The notes under the pieces are model-generated. The model was not told the DNA's origin. It made no database searches and saw nothing but the letters and a program-made list of their open reading frames with translations. Below, in pieces: positions 18,155 to 27,623 of a DNA stretch of 64,000 bases. Origin of the DNA: Ferruginibacter sp. (GTDB lineage Bacteria > Bacteroidota > Bacteroidia > Chitinophagales > Chitinophagaceae); NCBI GenBank assembly GCA_013141115.1, contig JABFRP010000001.1, positions 496,001 to 560,000 of the forward strand, read 5' to 3'. The number at the start of each line of letters is the position of its first letter. The first letter of the stretch is position 1. Both the position numbers and the translations under genes were made by a program.

Positions 18155-19637
18155 AAAAAATCGCTATCTCACCCCCCTGGTTAAACCTCCCCATCTGCAC
18201 CGCCTTACCCTGTTCCGGAACTTCAATCACCACATCTACATCATGCTGAAAGGTATTAGCCCCTCTGAAAATTCCGCCTTTTGTTGTCTGAAAAATAAAT
18301 ATAAAAGACTTGGTTGGGTTGAGCGCTTTCAACCGGCTTAAATCTTCTGGTGACAAACCAAGTTTGTTTACGCTGTCAATGAATATAAAATCATACTGTG
18401 ATAAATTTTCAGGAAGTATTGATGCAACAAACAGGTCAGGGTGTGCCACATGCTTTTCATTCAGCTTCTTTTGCAGGGTCATATCCAGCCCTTCTTCTTT
18501 TGCAACATACAACACTTTACCATGATTGCGGGCCAGGTATCCAGCAAAGTCAATACAGAGGTAGGATTTACCCATTTTCGGCTTCCCAAAAACCATTGCC
18601 GTAAAATTCCGTGACGGGTCGCCAATCAATTCCAGCCATTTGCCCTGCAAGCCGAGGGTATCAAATTCCAGGTTGGCAAAATCCATACTGTTCATAACAG
18701 TTGACTTTATTACAGGACGCTCTTCTTCAATTCCATCAAGCCCGTTTAGTAAACCATTTAACCCGTTCAGTTCACTTGCCTCAATTTGAAGTTCTTTTTG
18801 TTTTTTATTCGCAACAAATACTTTCAGGTTATTGTATGCTTTTTGCAAAGGAGTTTCATACGCATCCCCCTTTCTAACTTTTCTGCGTTTGGCGGCGCTC
18901 TCCATTTGCATAATCAGGTTGGCAGCTTTTTCTCTCATACCAGGCTTGCCATTCATGTTGATATATTTTTTTATCAACTGAACAGAAGGATAAACTTTTT
19001 CACCGGCGGCGGCTTCTTTAAATTCATTGTACGTTTTATCTGTTATCTCTAATTTGATCTTTGCCCTCATTGAATTAAAAGTCTTTATCAGGCTTTCCTG
19101 GATATGTTTTATCTCTTTCACATACGCAGATGTTTTGCGGATACGTTTTTCAAGAATCGCTTTTTGGAGTGCATTAATAAACCGCAGAATATCATCTTTG
19201 GTTTTTGTTTTTCCATTCAGGTTTAGAAACCTTCGGATAAAACGTACTTCTTCGGGGATGCGTTCTACTAATTTTTCATCAACATCTGTTTCGTCAGGTT
19301 GATTTTTCCGTGTTGATTTTTTCTTTGGTGAACCACCAGGATTTGTAATGCCCTGTTTTATCATGGCATCCTTCATTATTTCTTTGTTGGATTGATGCCT
19401 GTGTTCTTCTTTGTGCTGTTTTATATTAGCCTTATGATTATTTGCTGTAAACTCGCTCAGCTTCGTGAAGTACATATCAATCACTTTCTTTATTGCATCA
19501 CTGCTATGATAGGCTTCCCAGGATGCACCATTGCTGGTGGCTTTGTTTACATAATCATTTCCCCTTTTTAATGCTTCGGGCAGATTATAAAAATCAATGC
19601 TCTTTACTTTATCGTAATAGTTGTTGTGGTTAATCAT
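18153..19637 (-). CDS. RadA/RecA-like ATPase with duplicated helical N-terminal repeat
   Basis: This 494-residue protein has a C-terminal ATPase domain (about 335-494). Walker A is GKPKMGKS (351-358) and Walker B is YDFIFIDS (415-422). The end, FQTTKGGIFRGANTFQHDVD, is close to the RadA/Sms pattern. The N-terminal half holds two copies of a helical unit: FIRRFLNLNGKTKTK near 133 and LIKKYINMNGKPGMR near 221. Between the halves lies NGLNGLLNGLDGIEE (291-305), the motif shared with other proteins of the element. The ATPase may serve replication, recombination or DNA packaging; the sequence does not decide. It follows the polyvalent gene by 10 bp. Confidence 0.75.
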   Translation of the reverse strand: MINHNNYYDKVKSIDFYNLPEALKRGNDYVNKATSNGASWEAYHSSDAIKKVIDMYFTKLSEFTANNHKANIKQHKEEHRHQSNKEIMKDAMIKQGITNPGGSPKKKSTRKNQPDETDVDEKLVERIPEEVRFIRRFLNLNGKTKTKDDILRFINALQKAILEKRIRKTSAYVKEIKHIQESLIKTFNSMRAKIKLEITDKTYNEFKEAAAGEKVYPSVQLIKKYINMNGKPGMREKAANLIMQMESAAKRRKVRKGDAYETPLQKAYNNLKVFVANKKQKELQIEASELNGLNGLLNGLDGIEEERPVIKSTVMNSMDFANLEFDTLGLQGKWLELIGDPSRNFTAMVFGKPKMGKSYLCIDFAGYLARNHGKVLYVAKEEGLDMTLQKKLNEKHVAHPDLFVASILPENLSQYDFIFIDSVNKLGLSPEDLSRLKALNPTKSFIFIFQTTKGGIFRGANTFQHDVDVVIEVPEQGKAVQMGRFNQGGEIAIF

Positions 19638-19647
19638 AGTAATGGAT

Positions 19648-22600
19648 TTAAGCGGCTAATAATTCAAGTTCTAATTCCAGTGCTTCCGCTTCCAGTTCTA
19701 AGTAGCGGATATTATCGGGTGTTTTATCATCTTCTTCAGGTGGCAATTCTATTTTCTTGCGGTTGCTGTATTTGTTTGGATTGTCTTTAATGTCCTTCAC
19801 CTGATGAGTGGTTAATGTAATGCTGCAACTATGGTTGTTTTGAAGTATCGCAACCGCTTTTTCAATTTTGCTTTCATGCAGCTTCGCTACCATTTTGTCC
19901 GACACCTTTTCAAAATTGTTATTCTCCACCAAATCCAATAACCCCTTGTCCAAATAAATATCACCGCCCCTTTGCCTTGATGCAGCAACAATGATTTTAA
20001 AATAGTCTCCCTGTTTAATAAAACCAATACCATTATTGGTATTAATGTTATGCCCATTAACCAATGATTTTATAATTGGAAGAGCCTTGCTGATTGGCAC
20101 TACTACTTTATCCTGTATCTGCTCATTGGGTGTCCAGTTATCAGGCATGAGAATACCTTTCTTGGTTTTGCCATCAATGGTTGTATAGCTTACCAGCTTG
20201 CCTTTAAAATCACTAAATGCCTGTAATAAATTTCCGGTGATAATATGCCTGGTCTTGCGGTCGGTATTGGTTGCTTTGATGTAATCTTCCCATTGATTTA
20301 ATAATTTTTCTTTATCTGGTTGCAGCATTTCAGTACTTGCACCGATGATGCTCATAATATCTTCGGAGTATGATGCAGGGATAGCGATATACTTATTGCT
20401 GTTAGCAATAGCAAAGCGTAGCTTAATTGCAGAAGGTGCAAAAGGACTTTTCTTTTTCCTGTCAATCACAAAACCTAAGAAAACAGAAGGCACTAATTCA
20501 TTGCCGCCAAGATAAGTTTCTTCAGGATAGTTTACCAGCTTGCCGACATTGAATGCCTTGAAGATTCTTTGCAGGTATTGTTTTCTGTTATCAGAAGTCC
20601 TTTGCAGGTTTTGTAATTGTAATTCTTTGGCAGTAATCAATTCTTTTTCCCGTTCTTTTATTGCCTGTGTCCATTCACCTGAACCCGGTTGCATTTTTTT
20701 AATTTTCTTTTCGTTAGGTACTTCTCTTATCAGTATGTCATATTTTGCATCAATGCCAGTTTTGTCTTCTTCTAATTTCTCCAACACATTTTTTTCATAA
20801 CCCGTTAGTAAATCGCTTTGCTGTGTCAGCGCATCATTATTAGGATTCGATTCCCGTAAAAGATTATCCAGTTCTGCTCTGCTAAAAGGCTTTTTAAGCA
20901 CATTGGCTTTTACAGTTTCTAAAACACTATCATCGCCAAAAGAACTGTCGCCGCCTTTACCCATTTTGATGATACGGCTATGGGTTGTTTCTGCATCCAG
21001 GTTCATTGCTTCTACTTCCAAATCATATTCATCCACCTGTTTTAAGTATTCCACATAATCATTGTAGCGGTCGGCAATCTCTGTATAAAAATCCTGCTGC
21101 ATTTTAGTGGATAACACTGCCACCCGGCCAGATACCCTGTGTGCAGCATCTTCAATAGTTGTTTGTGTATCGCCACTGCTGTCTGCTTTGGAATCTTTGA
21201 TATGCAAAGGGTCATTCAGTATTTCATTTACATCAGGGTTTTCCAGTAAATATTCCTTTACAATCTTATCACCATACTTATTTAGAAAATCCGGCACATC
21301 TAAAATCTTGGTGGATTGCTTTTGATTGGATGTTGTATTGGCATCGAGTGATTTTAATTTTTTCTGCAACATCATCATCAATCTTTTCTCCGCCGGTATC
21401 GCTGATGTTACATAGTCATAAATTGGTTTAAGGATTTGTCCCGTGCGGTTAATACGTCCCCGTTTCTGCACTTCAGTATTAATATCCAGCTCTGCCTGCA
21501 ATACTATCATCACCCGTTGCTTTACTTCACTTGCTTTTACTTTGGGTGTAACGATTGCATGTGCCGATGCTCCTGTACTTCCGGACTGGTTTATCATCAG
21601 CACATCTACTTCATTGTTATTGAACTGGCGAAACGCATCATTGGTATTGATACGTTTTCTTGAAAGTAAAATGCCATTGTTATTTTTTTGATTGATTTGC
21701 AATTCATACTTTCTTCCTGTTACTTCCGCAACTTTGTAACCAGCATCCTGTATAGTTTTTATAATAACATCAATCGGTGAAATAGTAATACCGGTAGATA
21801 CTGCTTTAATCCTTTCTAATATCTTGTAATACTCACCTTGTGCTTCCGGTGTAAAATCACTAATGGCAAATTTTTTGTGGACAGGGTTGCCATCAATATC
21901 TTTTTCTGTGTAACGAAGTATGCCATCCAGACCACGCCTTAATACTTCTGCAAAATCAGTATTGATTGTATCGCCATCACTCACCGGCATTCCTTTTTCA
22001 TTTTCCATCTGTTCAATAAAACTGCCCATTGTGGAAGCAAAGGCAATCACAGGTTTCTTTCCTTCTTTCAATCGCTGAATAGCCCGTTCAGCAACCGAAG
22101 ATGCTTTGAGGCTAAAGAGCATATGGTTAATCACCTGGAATACTTTGGAAAAATAGGGAGTATTGTCCACACCTGCCTGTGAAGTGCCTTCCCTCATCTG
22201 TACTTCTTTTCCTTCAGCCACAGCAATTTTATCCAGTTCTTGTACCTGGCTGTCCACATGATTGGTTTGAAAAGCAATAATATCACGAAGTATCTCTGTA
22301 ATGTTATCAGCAATAGCTTTGTGTTCTTCTGCTTTCGCATCGAGTGAAATATAATTGACTTCTATGCCTTCAAAACTTCTTTCACGGCGGAGCATTTGCC
22401 CTTCGGCAACCAACTGCGAAGACAATACTTCCTGCAAAGCCACACCGCCCCGGTTGATGGCTTCCACCAAATCATCTTTCGTCATGTTGCAATCGCTGAT
22501 AGAAGTCTTCATGGCATAGATAGGCATGTTATCCGGTCGCTTGGCGAAGGTGGCAGATAAGAAAACAACTCCCTTTGTATGAGCAACCACTCTTTGCATA

Positions 22601-24819
22601 AACTCACCTGTATTGGATGAGCCACTTGAATTATGTGCTTCATCCATTATCATCATATTGCCATCTGCAACTGTCATTAAAAAATTTGGCTTCTCCGGTT
22701 TTTTATCAGGTGAATTAAATTGTGAGTATGTGCCTACAAAAAAATCATAACCTGCCGGTGCTTTTCTATTTGCAAATATTTTAGACTGTTCTGCAGGTGC
22801 TAAAGCCTGGTACACTACAATGCCATCTTCGTCCTTAATATCCGTTTTACTTTCCCTGCCGTTTATAATAAATGGTTTTAAATGTGCTGAACCAATCGCC
22901 ACCAGATCCCTGTATATATCTGAAAACAGGTTTGCCTTTTCTGTGATGAAAACAGGTTTTAACTTTTGTGCCACAGCATAACGAATCATGCCTGCTGCTA
23001 TTCGCCCTTTACCAATACCAGTCTGGTCGCCGATAATCATTCCCTGTTCCCTTGCTTCAATATTATAAATCGCCATTGCAATGGCATCAATTTGTTCTGC
23101 TGAAAATGCTTTATGCAATGATGTATTAGATGAATATTTTAAACGGTGTTTTACAAACCTGTCAATATCGCCACCCACTTCTTCTTTAATGCGTAAAAGT
23201 GATTGCTGTGTTTCAAAACTCATGGAATCCGGTACATGGGTATCTAAAGATTTACTGGAAGATGCAGGCATATATGGCAATCCAAGTTCTTCTCCAAATA
23301 ATGCACTTAATGCAAGTGCTTCTTTTTCTAATTTTGAAATGTCATGTTTCATCTTGGGTTCTTCATTTTTAATTTCCATTGCATCCACAACTCTTTCAAA
23401 TAATTCATCAAATGATTTTACCACCACATCTATATCAGGATTATAAACCGGTGCTACACCTTCTGCTTTATATTTTCTTCCGTTAATCAAAATCAAACGG
23501 ACATTAAATGATGTCCCCTGTCTTGAATAAAGTTTATGCCCATCAATTTGTATTACATCAGTAACATAATAACGGCTGTACAAGTAATTAAAGAAGATAC
23601 GGTTCTTGCCGGCTTGTATTCTGCCTTTATCATCCCAATTGGTATGCCCTCCAATAATGATGGCAGCTTTGCCATCATTTGCCATACAATCCAATGCCCT
23701 CAATGCCATTAAATGGTCGAGAGTATTGATTGGGAATGTATCGTACAATACTTTTTTATTCAGTGTACCAAAAGGGGGATTGGTCAGTACGGCCATGAAT
23801 GTTTTTTGTACATCCATAAAATGTTCTGTGGCGTTGCGTTGCCAGACATTTGCAAAGCCTTGGGTTCTTAAATTATTATTTCTAAAATCATCCAGTTCAT
23901 TTACATATACTCTTTCCGGTTTGGCTGCAATGGTTAATAAACCATTACCTGCCGATGGCTCAAAAGTAAATCCCCCTTTGAATTGCAGTTTATCAATCTC
24001 ACAAAAAACACCTGCCAGATAACCAATCGGGGCAGGTGTAGAATATTGTTGCAGTAAAATGCTTTGTGAAGTGCGGTGAGAAAGATTCACCTGGTTATGA
24101 TATAGTTCAACAATCCTGTCAAATCTTTCTTTTATTGTTCCGTCACTGTGAGCCAGCAACCTTGCCCTGTTGACAATGGCAAGTTCCGTTAATTCCTTTA
24201 CTTCATTTTTATTACTGATACCGAATGAGGCTGCTAATTTTTCAACAGATATTTTATTGTGTTGCTTTTTAATTGCTAAATCCGTTTCAATTACATCAAC
24301 AAAATTTTGCTCCTTATTACTCAATCCATCCAAGCCTAATAATCCTTCATCAGCGAATGAATAAAAACTATCCCTGGTAACTATTACATGGTCAAGTAAT
24401 TTAATCTCCATCATCGCTGCACTTTCTTTAATCTTCGCAGTCAACTGTTCATCTGCCCTTGAGGGTTTTAAATTCCCGGAAGGATGGTTATGTGCTACCA
24501 CCATTGATACAGCCAAACTCTTTAATGCGGTCGCCAGGATAATTCTTATGTCTGCTATCGTTGCATTGATTGCTCCTTTAGAATGTTTATAATATCCAAT
24601 GATTTCATTGGATTGGCTGAGGTATAAAACAATAAACTGTTCCTGTAATTCTACTTCACCAGTATTGAAAGTATTGCGGATAAAATCCGCTGCATCTTTG
24701 GATGATGTAATCTTTCCAAAATTTTGCCGGTTGCTTCTTGTATAAGAAACACTGATTTCAGGAATATCCACTTCAGGTACATTACCCAGGACGATTTCAG
24801 GTGATAAAGGATATTTCAT
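19648..24819 (-). CDS. Polyvalent protein: RadC/JAB, adenine methylase and strawberry-notch-type helicase
   Basis: At 1723 residues this is the largest gene here. Domains in order: RadC-like JAB (about 35-160) with HNHPSGNLKPSRAD at 110-123; the shared motif GLLGLDGLSNKEQN (159-172); an adenine methylase (about 255-450) with EPSAGNG (287-293) and NPPFG (347-351); an SF2 helicase N-lobe with GDQTGIGKGR (597-606), DEAH (726-729) and SAT (755-757); and a C-lobe with INQSGSTGASAHA and QKRGRINRTGQ. The rest is long and helical. Fusions like this occur in phages and plasmids and are called polyvalent proteins. They are thought to enter the new host with the DNA and protect it from host defences. 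Expression is likely coupled: the fibre-like gene ends 2 bp upstream. Confidence 0.88.
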   Translation of the reverse strand: MKYPLSPEIVLGNVPEVDIPEISVSYTRSNRQNFGKITSSKDAADFIRNTFNTGEVELQEQFIVLYLSQSNEIIGYYKHSKGAINATIADIRIILATALKSLAVSMVVAHNHPSGNLKPSRADEQLTAKIKESAAMMEIKLLDHVIVTRDSFYSFADEGLLGLDGLSNKEQNFVDVIETDLAIKKQHNKISVEKLAASFGISNKNEVKELTELAIVNRARLLAHSDGTIKERFDRIVELYHNQVNLSHRTSQSILLQQYSTPAPIGYLAGVFCEIDKLQFKGGFTFEPSAGNGLLTIAAKPERVYVNELDDFRNNNLRTQGFANVWQRNATEHFMDVQKTFMAVLTNPPFGTLNKKVLYDTFPINTLDHLMALRALDCMANDGKAAIIIGGHTNWDDKGRIQAGKNRIFFNYLYSRYYVTDVIQIDGHKLYSRQGTSFNVRLILINGRKYKAEGVAPVYNPDIDVVVKSFDELFERVVDAMEIKNEEPKMKHDISKLEKEALALSALFGEELGLPYMPASSSKSLDTHVPDSMSFETQQSLLRIKEEVGGDIDRFVKHRLKYSSNTSLHKAFSAEQIDAIAMAIYNIEAREQGMIIGDQTGIGKGRIAAGMIRYAVAQKLKPVFITEKANLFSDIYRDLVAIGSAHLKPFIINGRESKTDIKDEDGIVVYQALAPAEQSKIFANRKAPAGYDFFVGTYSQFNSPDKKPEKPNFLMTVADGNMMIMDEAHNSSGSSNTGEFMQRVVAHTKGVVFLSATFAKRPDNMPIYAMKTSISDCNMTKDDLVEAINRGGVALQEVLSSQLVAEGQMLRRERSFEGIEVNYISLDAKAEEHKAIADNITEILRDIIAFQTNHVDSQVQELDKIAVAEGKEVQMREGTSQAGVDNTPYFSKVFQVINHMLFSLKASSVAERAIQRLKEGKKPVIAFASTMGSFIEQMENEKGMPVSDGDTINTDFAEVLRRGLDGILRYTEKDIDGNPVHKKFAISDFTPEAQGEYYKILERIKAVSTGITISPIDVIIKTIQDAGYKVAEVTGRKYELQINQKNNNGILLSRKRINTNDAFRQFNNNEVDVLMINQSGSTGASAHAIVTPKVKASEVKQRVMIVLQAELDINTEVQKRGRINRTGQILKPIYDYVTSAIPAEKRLMMMLQKKLKSLDANTTSNQKQSTKILDVPDFLNKYGDKIVKEYLLENPDVNEILNDPLHIKDSKADSSGDTQTTIEDAAHRVSGRVAVLSTKMQQDFYTEIADRYNDYVEYLKQVDEYDLEVEAMNLDAETTHSRIIKMGKGGDSSFGDDSVLETVKANVLKKPFSRAELDNLLRESNPNNDALTQQSDLLTGYEKNVLEKLEEDKTGIDAKYDILIREVPNEKKIKKMQPGSGEWTQAIKEREKELITAKELQLQNLQRTSDNRKQYLQRIFKAFNVGKLVNYPEETYLGGNELVPSVFLGFVIDRKKKSPFAPSAIKLRFAIANSNKYIAIPASYSEDIMSIIGASTEMLQPDKEKLLNQWEDYIKATNTDRKTRHIITGNLLQAFSDFKGKLVSYTTIDGKTKKGILMPDNWTPNEQIQDKVVVPISKALPIIKSLVNGHNINTNNGIGFIKQGDYFKIIVAASRQRGGDIYLDKGLLDLVENNNFEKVSDKMVAKLHESKIEKAVAILQNNHSCSITLTTHQVKDIKDNPNKYSNRKKIELPPEEDDKTPDNIRYLELEAEALELELELLAA

Positions 24820-24820
24820 T

Positions 24821-25405
24821 TTAGTCGCTTAAAACATCTATGGCAACTGCATAGTTCAGGTTATAACGGTCATCCCAGATATTGTCAAAGAGTTCATTTC
24901 CATCAGCCCATTCATATACTATTATATCAGCGTTTCTGGTAACTCTTTGTATAGCCCATACGGCTGTATTTGTGGCAGAGCCAATAACTGCAAAGCCATT
25001 GTACACAATGTTTGGTGTGGATTCATCAATGCGGATAGGTTGTTTGATACCACCACCACTACCGGTATTCATAATTCCTTTCAGGTCATTGAGTACACCG
25101 AGGATGCCATTGAGAATACCTATTTCTGTATCCTGTTTTATTTCTGTTGCGCCACCAGCCACATTGCTTAACAGCATAGCATTAATAGCATCCCTTAACT
25201 GGCCTGCGTCACCTAATCCTGCAGGTGTAACCACTTCAGCAAGTTTGATGTAGATGTTTTTCAATGCCCCTTCACCTATATCAAGCCTTACCACATCGTT
25301 GCGGATAGTCTCAATGGTTTTGATTTGTATTTTACTTACTAGGATGGTGTTTCCCTCAGTTACAATTCTGAGCGATGCACCATCGTTAAATATTTCTGTT
25401 GCCAT
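24821..25405 (-). CDS. Phage-fibre-like structural protein
   Basis: The start at 25405 follows AGGGG by a few nt, one of the few good ribosome sites here, and overlaps the preceding gene by 20 nt. The protein has 194 residues. A helical middle (DAINAMLLSNVAGGATEIKQ) is followed by a short beta domain reading YNGFAVIGSATNTAVWAIQR and then WADGNELFDNIWDDRYNLNY. That C-terminal pattern resembles a module I associate with minor structural proteins of many phages. It is a good candidate for a virion surface or fibre protein. I base this on pattern memory, not on a search. Confidence 0.55.
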   Translation of the reverse strand: MATEIFNDGASLRIVTEGNTILVSKIQIKTIETIRNDVVRLDIGEGALKNIYIKLAEVVTPAGLGDAGQLRDAINAMLLSNVAGGATEIKQDTEIGILNGILGVLNDLKGIMNTGSGGGIKQPIRIDESTPNIVYNGFAVIGSATNTAVWAIQRVTRNADIIVYEWADGNELFDNIWDDRYNLNYAVAIDVLSD

Positions 25406-25592
25406 CGTTCCCCTGTTTATCATTAATGTTATTGTTTCTAATTATTTCGGCTAATCCTTCTCCTATTAAAGCGCCGAGAAAGCCTCCCACCATCACATAA
25501 GGCACTGCATCTTTTTGAGCTTCCCTGGCATAGAGGTAGGATAAAAGCGATGTGACAAATGTAGCGGTGGCTACAATACTTTTTTCCTTCAT
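25386..25592 (-). CDS. Small one- to two-helix membrane protein
   Basis: This 68-residue protein begins MKEKSIVATATFVTSLLSYL, a hydrophobic segment, and has a second glycine-rich helix at about 30-52 (VPYVMVGGFLGALIGEGLAE). The tail is polar and Asn-rich. It overlaps the next gene by 20 nt. It is one of at least eight short membrane proteins in the element. Such sets are known from viruses with an internal membrane and from lysis cassettes. Confidence 0.6.
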   Translation of the reverse strand: MKEKSIVATATFVTSLLSYLYAREAQKDAVPYVMVGGFLGALIGEGLAEIIRNNNINDKQGNDGNRNI

Positions 25593-25611
25593 TATGCGTA
25601 CCTGGTTTGTG

Positions 25612-26271
25612 TTAGTTAATTAATTGTTTGGCAACAAGGCCAGATATTATCAGTATTCCGGCTGATTTTAGTTTACCCCAAAACCGCTGCCGCTTGTATT
25701 TCTTTTTATAAAATTTTGCTTCTTTCTCCAATGTCTGTTGCTGTAGTAAACTTTGATTAACCGTTGACTTTAGTTGCTGATATTGGTTGTGCCGCAATAC
25801 AATCGCCGAATCCCTGTTTTGCAACTGGCTGCCTAATGTTTCAATGCTGATTTGCCGCAAGCTGTCCTGCTCATTTGAGAATACAATAAGCTGACTATTA
25901 ATTTTTGCCAATGAATCGCACATGGAGTAATAACCGGAAGTATCATTTTCTTCTTTGTAAACACTTTGTTTGTCTATCAAAGAATATACCTGTGTCTGTA
26001 ATTGGCTGTTCTTTCTTTTCGTTTTAATTAATGCTGTTTGCGTTTCCTGTAGCTTTTGGTCTAGATTGGTATTGGTTTGGTTTATAGAATCTTCTTTTTG
26101 TTGATAAACCGTCTCATTCTGTTGTATTTTCTTTTCCAGCTCTGTTGCTTTGGTATCACTGATTGCAACCGGAAAATTATCGTCGGAACAATCTCTGTGA
26201 AATAAATGGCAAAAGTAAAAGCCGATAACGGCACCGATTAAAAGAGTGATAATAGTTTTTATGTTTTTCAT
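25612..26271 (-). CDS. Coiled-coil protein with a membrane helix at each end (spanin-like)
   Basis: This 219-residue protein has an N-terminal helix (IKTIITLLIGAVIGFYFCHL), a coiled coil rich in Gln, Asn and Ser from about 40 to 190, and a C-terminal hydrophobic stretch (SAGILIISGLVAKQL). The layout recalls unimolecular spanins or Rz-like proteins, which join inner and outer membranes in the last step of lysis. It lies directly after holin-like and cell-wall enzyme genes, which fits. There is no lipobox. The lysis role is an inference from layout and position. Confidence 0.55.
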   Translation of the reverse strand: MKNIKTIITLLIGAVIGFYFCHLFHRDCSDDNFPVAISDTKATELEKKIQQNETVYQQKEDSINQTNTNLDQKLQETQTALIKTKRKNSQLQTQVYSLIDKQSVYKEENDTSGYYSMCDSLAKINSQLIVFSNEQDSLRQISIETLGSQLQNRDSAIVLRHNQYQQLKSTVNQSLLQQQTLEKEAKFYKKKYKRQRFWGKLKSAGILIISGLVAKQLIN

Positions 26272-26280
26272 TTTTAGATT

Positions 26281-26508
26281 TTAATTGTTATTGTCAATTG
26301 TTGTTTTCTTTTCAAGAGAGTAGCCGAAGCAACCGGCACCAATCAGGCTTGCAAAAGAGTAAAACATGAATTCGGGTACAGCTTTACTAAAAAACTGTTG
26401 CGCTACCCAGCTGCTGATTAAGGCAAGTATCAGCAACGCAATTGCTACTTCACGGAGACTGTAGCAACCGTTTTTGTCTTTAAATAATTCTGAGATAAAT
26501 TTTTTCAT
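26281..26508 (-). CDS. Small two-helix membrane protein (holin-like)
   Basis: I place the start at 26508 (MKKFISELFKDKNGCYSLRE), where the ATG shares one base with the stop of a 24-codon gene. The product has 75 residues with two hydrophobic helices (VAIALLILALISSWVAQQF and FMFYSFASLIGAGCFGYSLE) and a charged N-terminus. This size and layout fit class II holins. It lies between the peptidoglycan enzymes and the spanin-like gene, in the order of a phage lysis cassette. The holin activity is inferred. Confidence 0.6.
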   Translation of the reverse strand: MKKFISELFKDKNGCYSLREVAIALLILALISSWVAQQFFSKAVPEFMFYSFASLIGAGCFGYSLEKKTTIDNNN

Positions 26509-26582
26509 TACGGGTCTTTTACAATTTGATAGGTAACCAATCCGAAGGCTGCGGCAATACCTAGCCCCACCAGATCGAACAC
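26508..26582 (-). CDS. 24-residue membrane peptide, coupled on both sides
   Basis: A GTG start shares its G with the TAG stop of the upstream gene, and the TAA stop shares its last A with the ATG of the next gene. The 24 residues read FDLVGLGIAAAFGLVTYQIV after the start, then KDP: one membrane helix with charged ends. The exact 1-nt overlaps at both ends, in a stretch that would otherwise be an odd 73-bp gap, argue that it is translated. It could be a holin part or a minor membrane protein of the particle. Confidence 0.55.
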   Translation of the reverse strand: MFDLVGLGIAAAFGLVTYQIVKDP

Positions 26583-27181
26583 TAATTTTTTTTTGCTTCA
26601 CGGACTAAAGCCCTCTCATCAATCAGTGTGTAGGTAAAGTCATTGCCATAAAGCTGTTTGTGCCTTTGCGCCAGTTGCATAAAAAGATTAAAGTCTTCAA
26701 TATTGGCAAACACCTGGCAACCTGCTGAATATTTTTCTACAAACCTGGTTGTGCCATTTACAGAAGCATGGTGAATATTTACACCAAACATTCCGGTCTG
26801 CTCTTTGCCATTATTAAAGTCGAGTACAGCATCACGGTTATAGTCCCGTATTACAGTGATAGGTCTTTTTTGTGTAAGTGCTAAGTATTTACCCCTGTGC
26901 ATACCAATGCCATGTGAGCCGATATACTGTCCGTGTTTTAAAATAGCAGTGCCTTGTGGGTTCATCAGATTTCTCAACCAGAATGTACCGGGATCTGTAG
27001 TGGCCTTAAACTGATGAAACTGCCAATCGCCAGAATTATTTTTGTAAAACACATTAATAGTGTCATCAAAACTATTTGCAACAGTGCTGTTGGAACGGAT
27101 ACCCACAATATTCAATTCAAAAGGGCGAGTATAAATTTTGTATGCTTTTGCAAGCATGGTATTCTGAATCATTAATAACAT
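26582..27181 (-). CDS. L,D-transpeptidase-like cell-wall enzyme
   Basis: This 199-residue protein has the pattern NIHHASVNGTTRF followed by KYSAGCQVF, matching the His and SxGC residues of YkuD-type L,D-transpeptidases. Upstream is HGQYIGSHGIGMHRGKYLAL. It has no signal peptide. Related proteins occur in phages of Bacteroidota, where they probably cut or remodel peptidoglycan. It lies next to an amidase and the holin-like genes. The start at 27181 is preceded by AAATCCAACCCT, a leader type repeated at other starts in the element. Confidence 0.7.
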   Translation of the reverse strand: MLLMIQNTMLAKAYKIYTRPFELNIVGIRSNSTVANSFDDTINVFYKNNSGDWQFHQFKATTDPGTFWLRNLMNPQGTAILKHGQYIGSHGIGMHRGKYLALTQKRPITVIRDYNRDAVLDFNNGKEQTGMFGVNIHHASVNGTTRFVEKYSAGCQVFANIEDFNLFMQLAQRHKQLYGNDFTYTLIDERALVREAKKN

Positions 27182-27209
27182 AGGGTTGGATTTTTATTTT
27201 TAAAACTGA

Positions 27210-27614
27210 TTAGCTGGCTTTGGAAAGATTCAGGTCTGGTTCATAATTTTTAATCCAGTCTTTTACATTAAAACCTGGCGAGATGGAACCCGGCTCCAAT
27301 TCATCGTGCCCCACAATAGCGGCACTTGGGTATTTGATAGACAGTGCCACAATTTTGTTGAATAATGCCTCTTCCTGGTTGGGTGTTTTGGTGTCACCTA
27401 AAGTGCCGGATTTATTCCTGCCTCCTGCATAAGCAATATGGATGGCTTCATTATCCACCCGCTCCACATTCTTTACAATTGTGGCATCGGCATGAACTTT
27501 TTTTATTTCACCTGTCCTTTCAACTACATAATGATAGTTGCCATAGAACTGTGAAACCTTGGGATCAAATGTTGCAGTACTGTGTACCACGATGTAGCGG
27601 ATATGTCTTTTCAT
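27210..27614 (-). CDS. N-acetylmuramoyl-L-alanine amidase
   Basis: This 134-residue amidase-2 domain enzyme cuts the bond between muramic acid and the stem peptide. Zinc ligands are visible: His in IRYIVVHSTAT, and His in AAIVGHDELEPG with the following Asp/Glu region. AIHIAYAGGRNKSG is the typical middle motif. It has no signal peptide or cell-wall binding domain, so it needs a holin or delivery in a particle. Its gene lies 9 bp after the preceding one in the lysis part of the operon. Confidence 0.88.
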   Translation of the reverse strand: MKRHIRYIVVHSTATFDPKVSQFYGNYHYVVERTGEIKKVHADATIVKNVERVDNEAIHIAYAGGRNKSGTLGDTKTPNQEEALFNKIVALSIKYPSAAIVGHDELEPGSISPGFNVKDWIKNYEPDLNLSKAS

Positions 27615-27623
27615 AATCGAATT

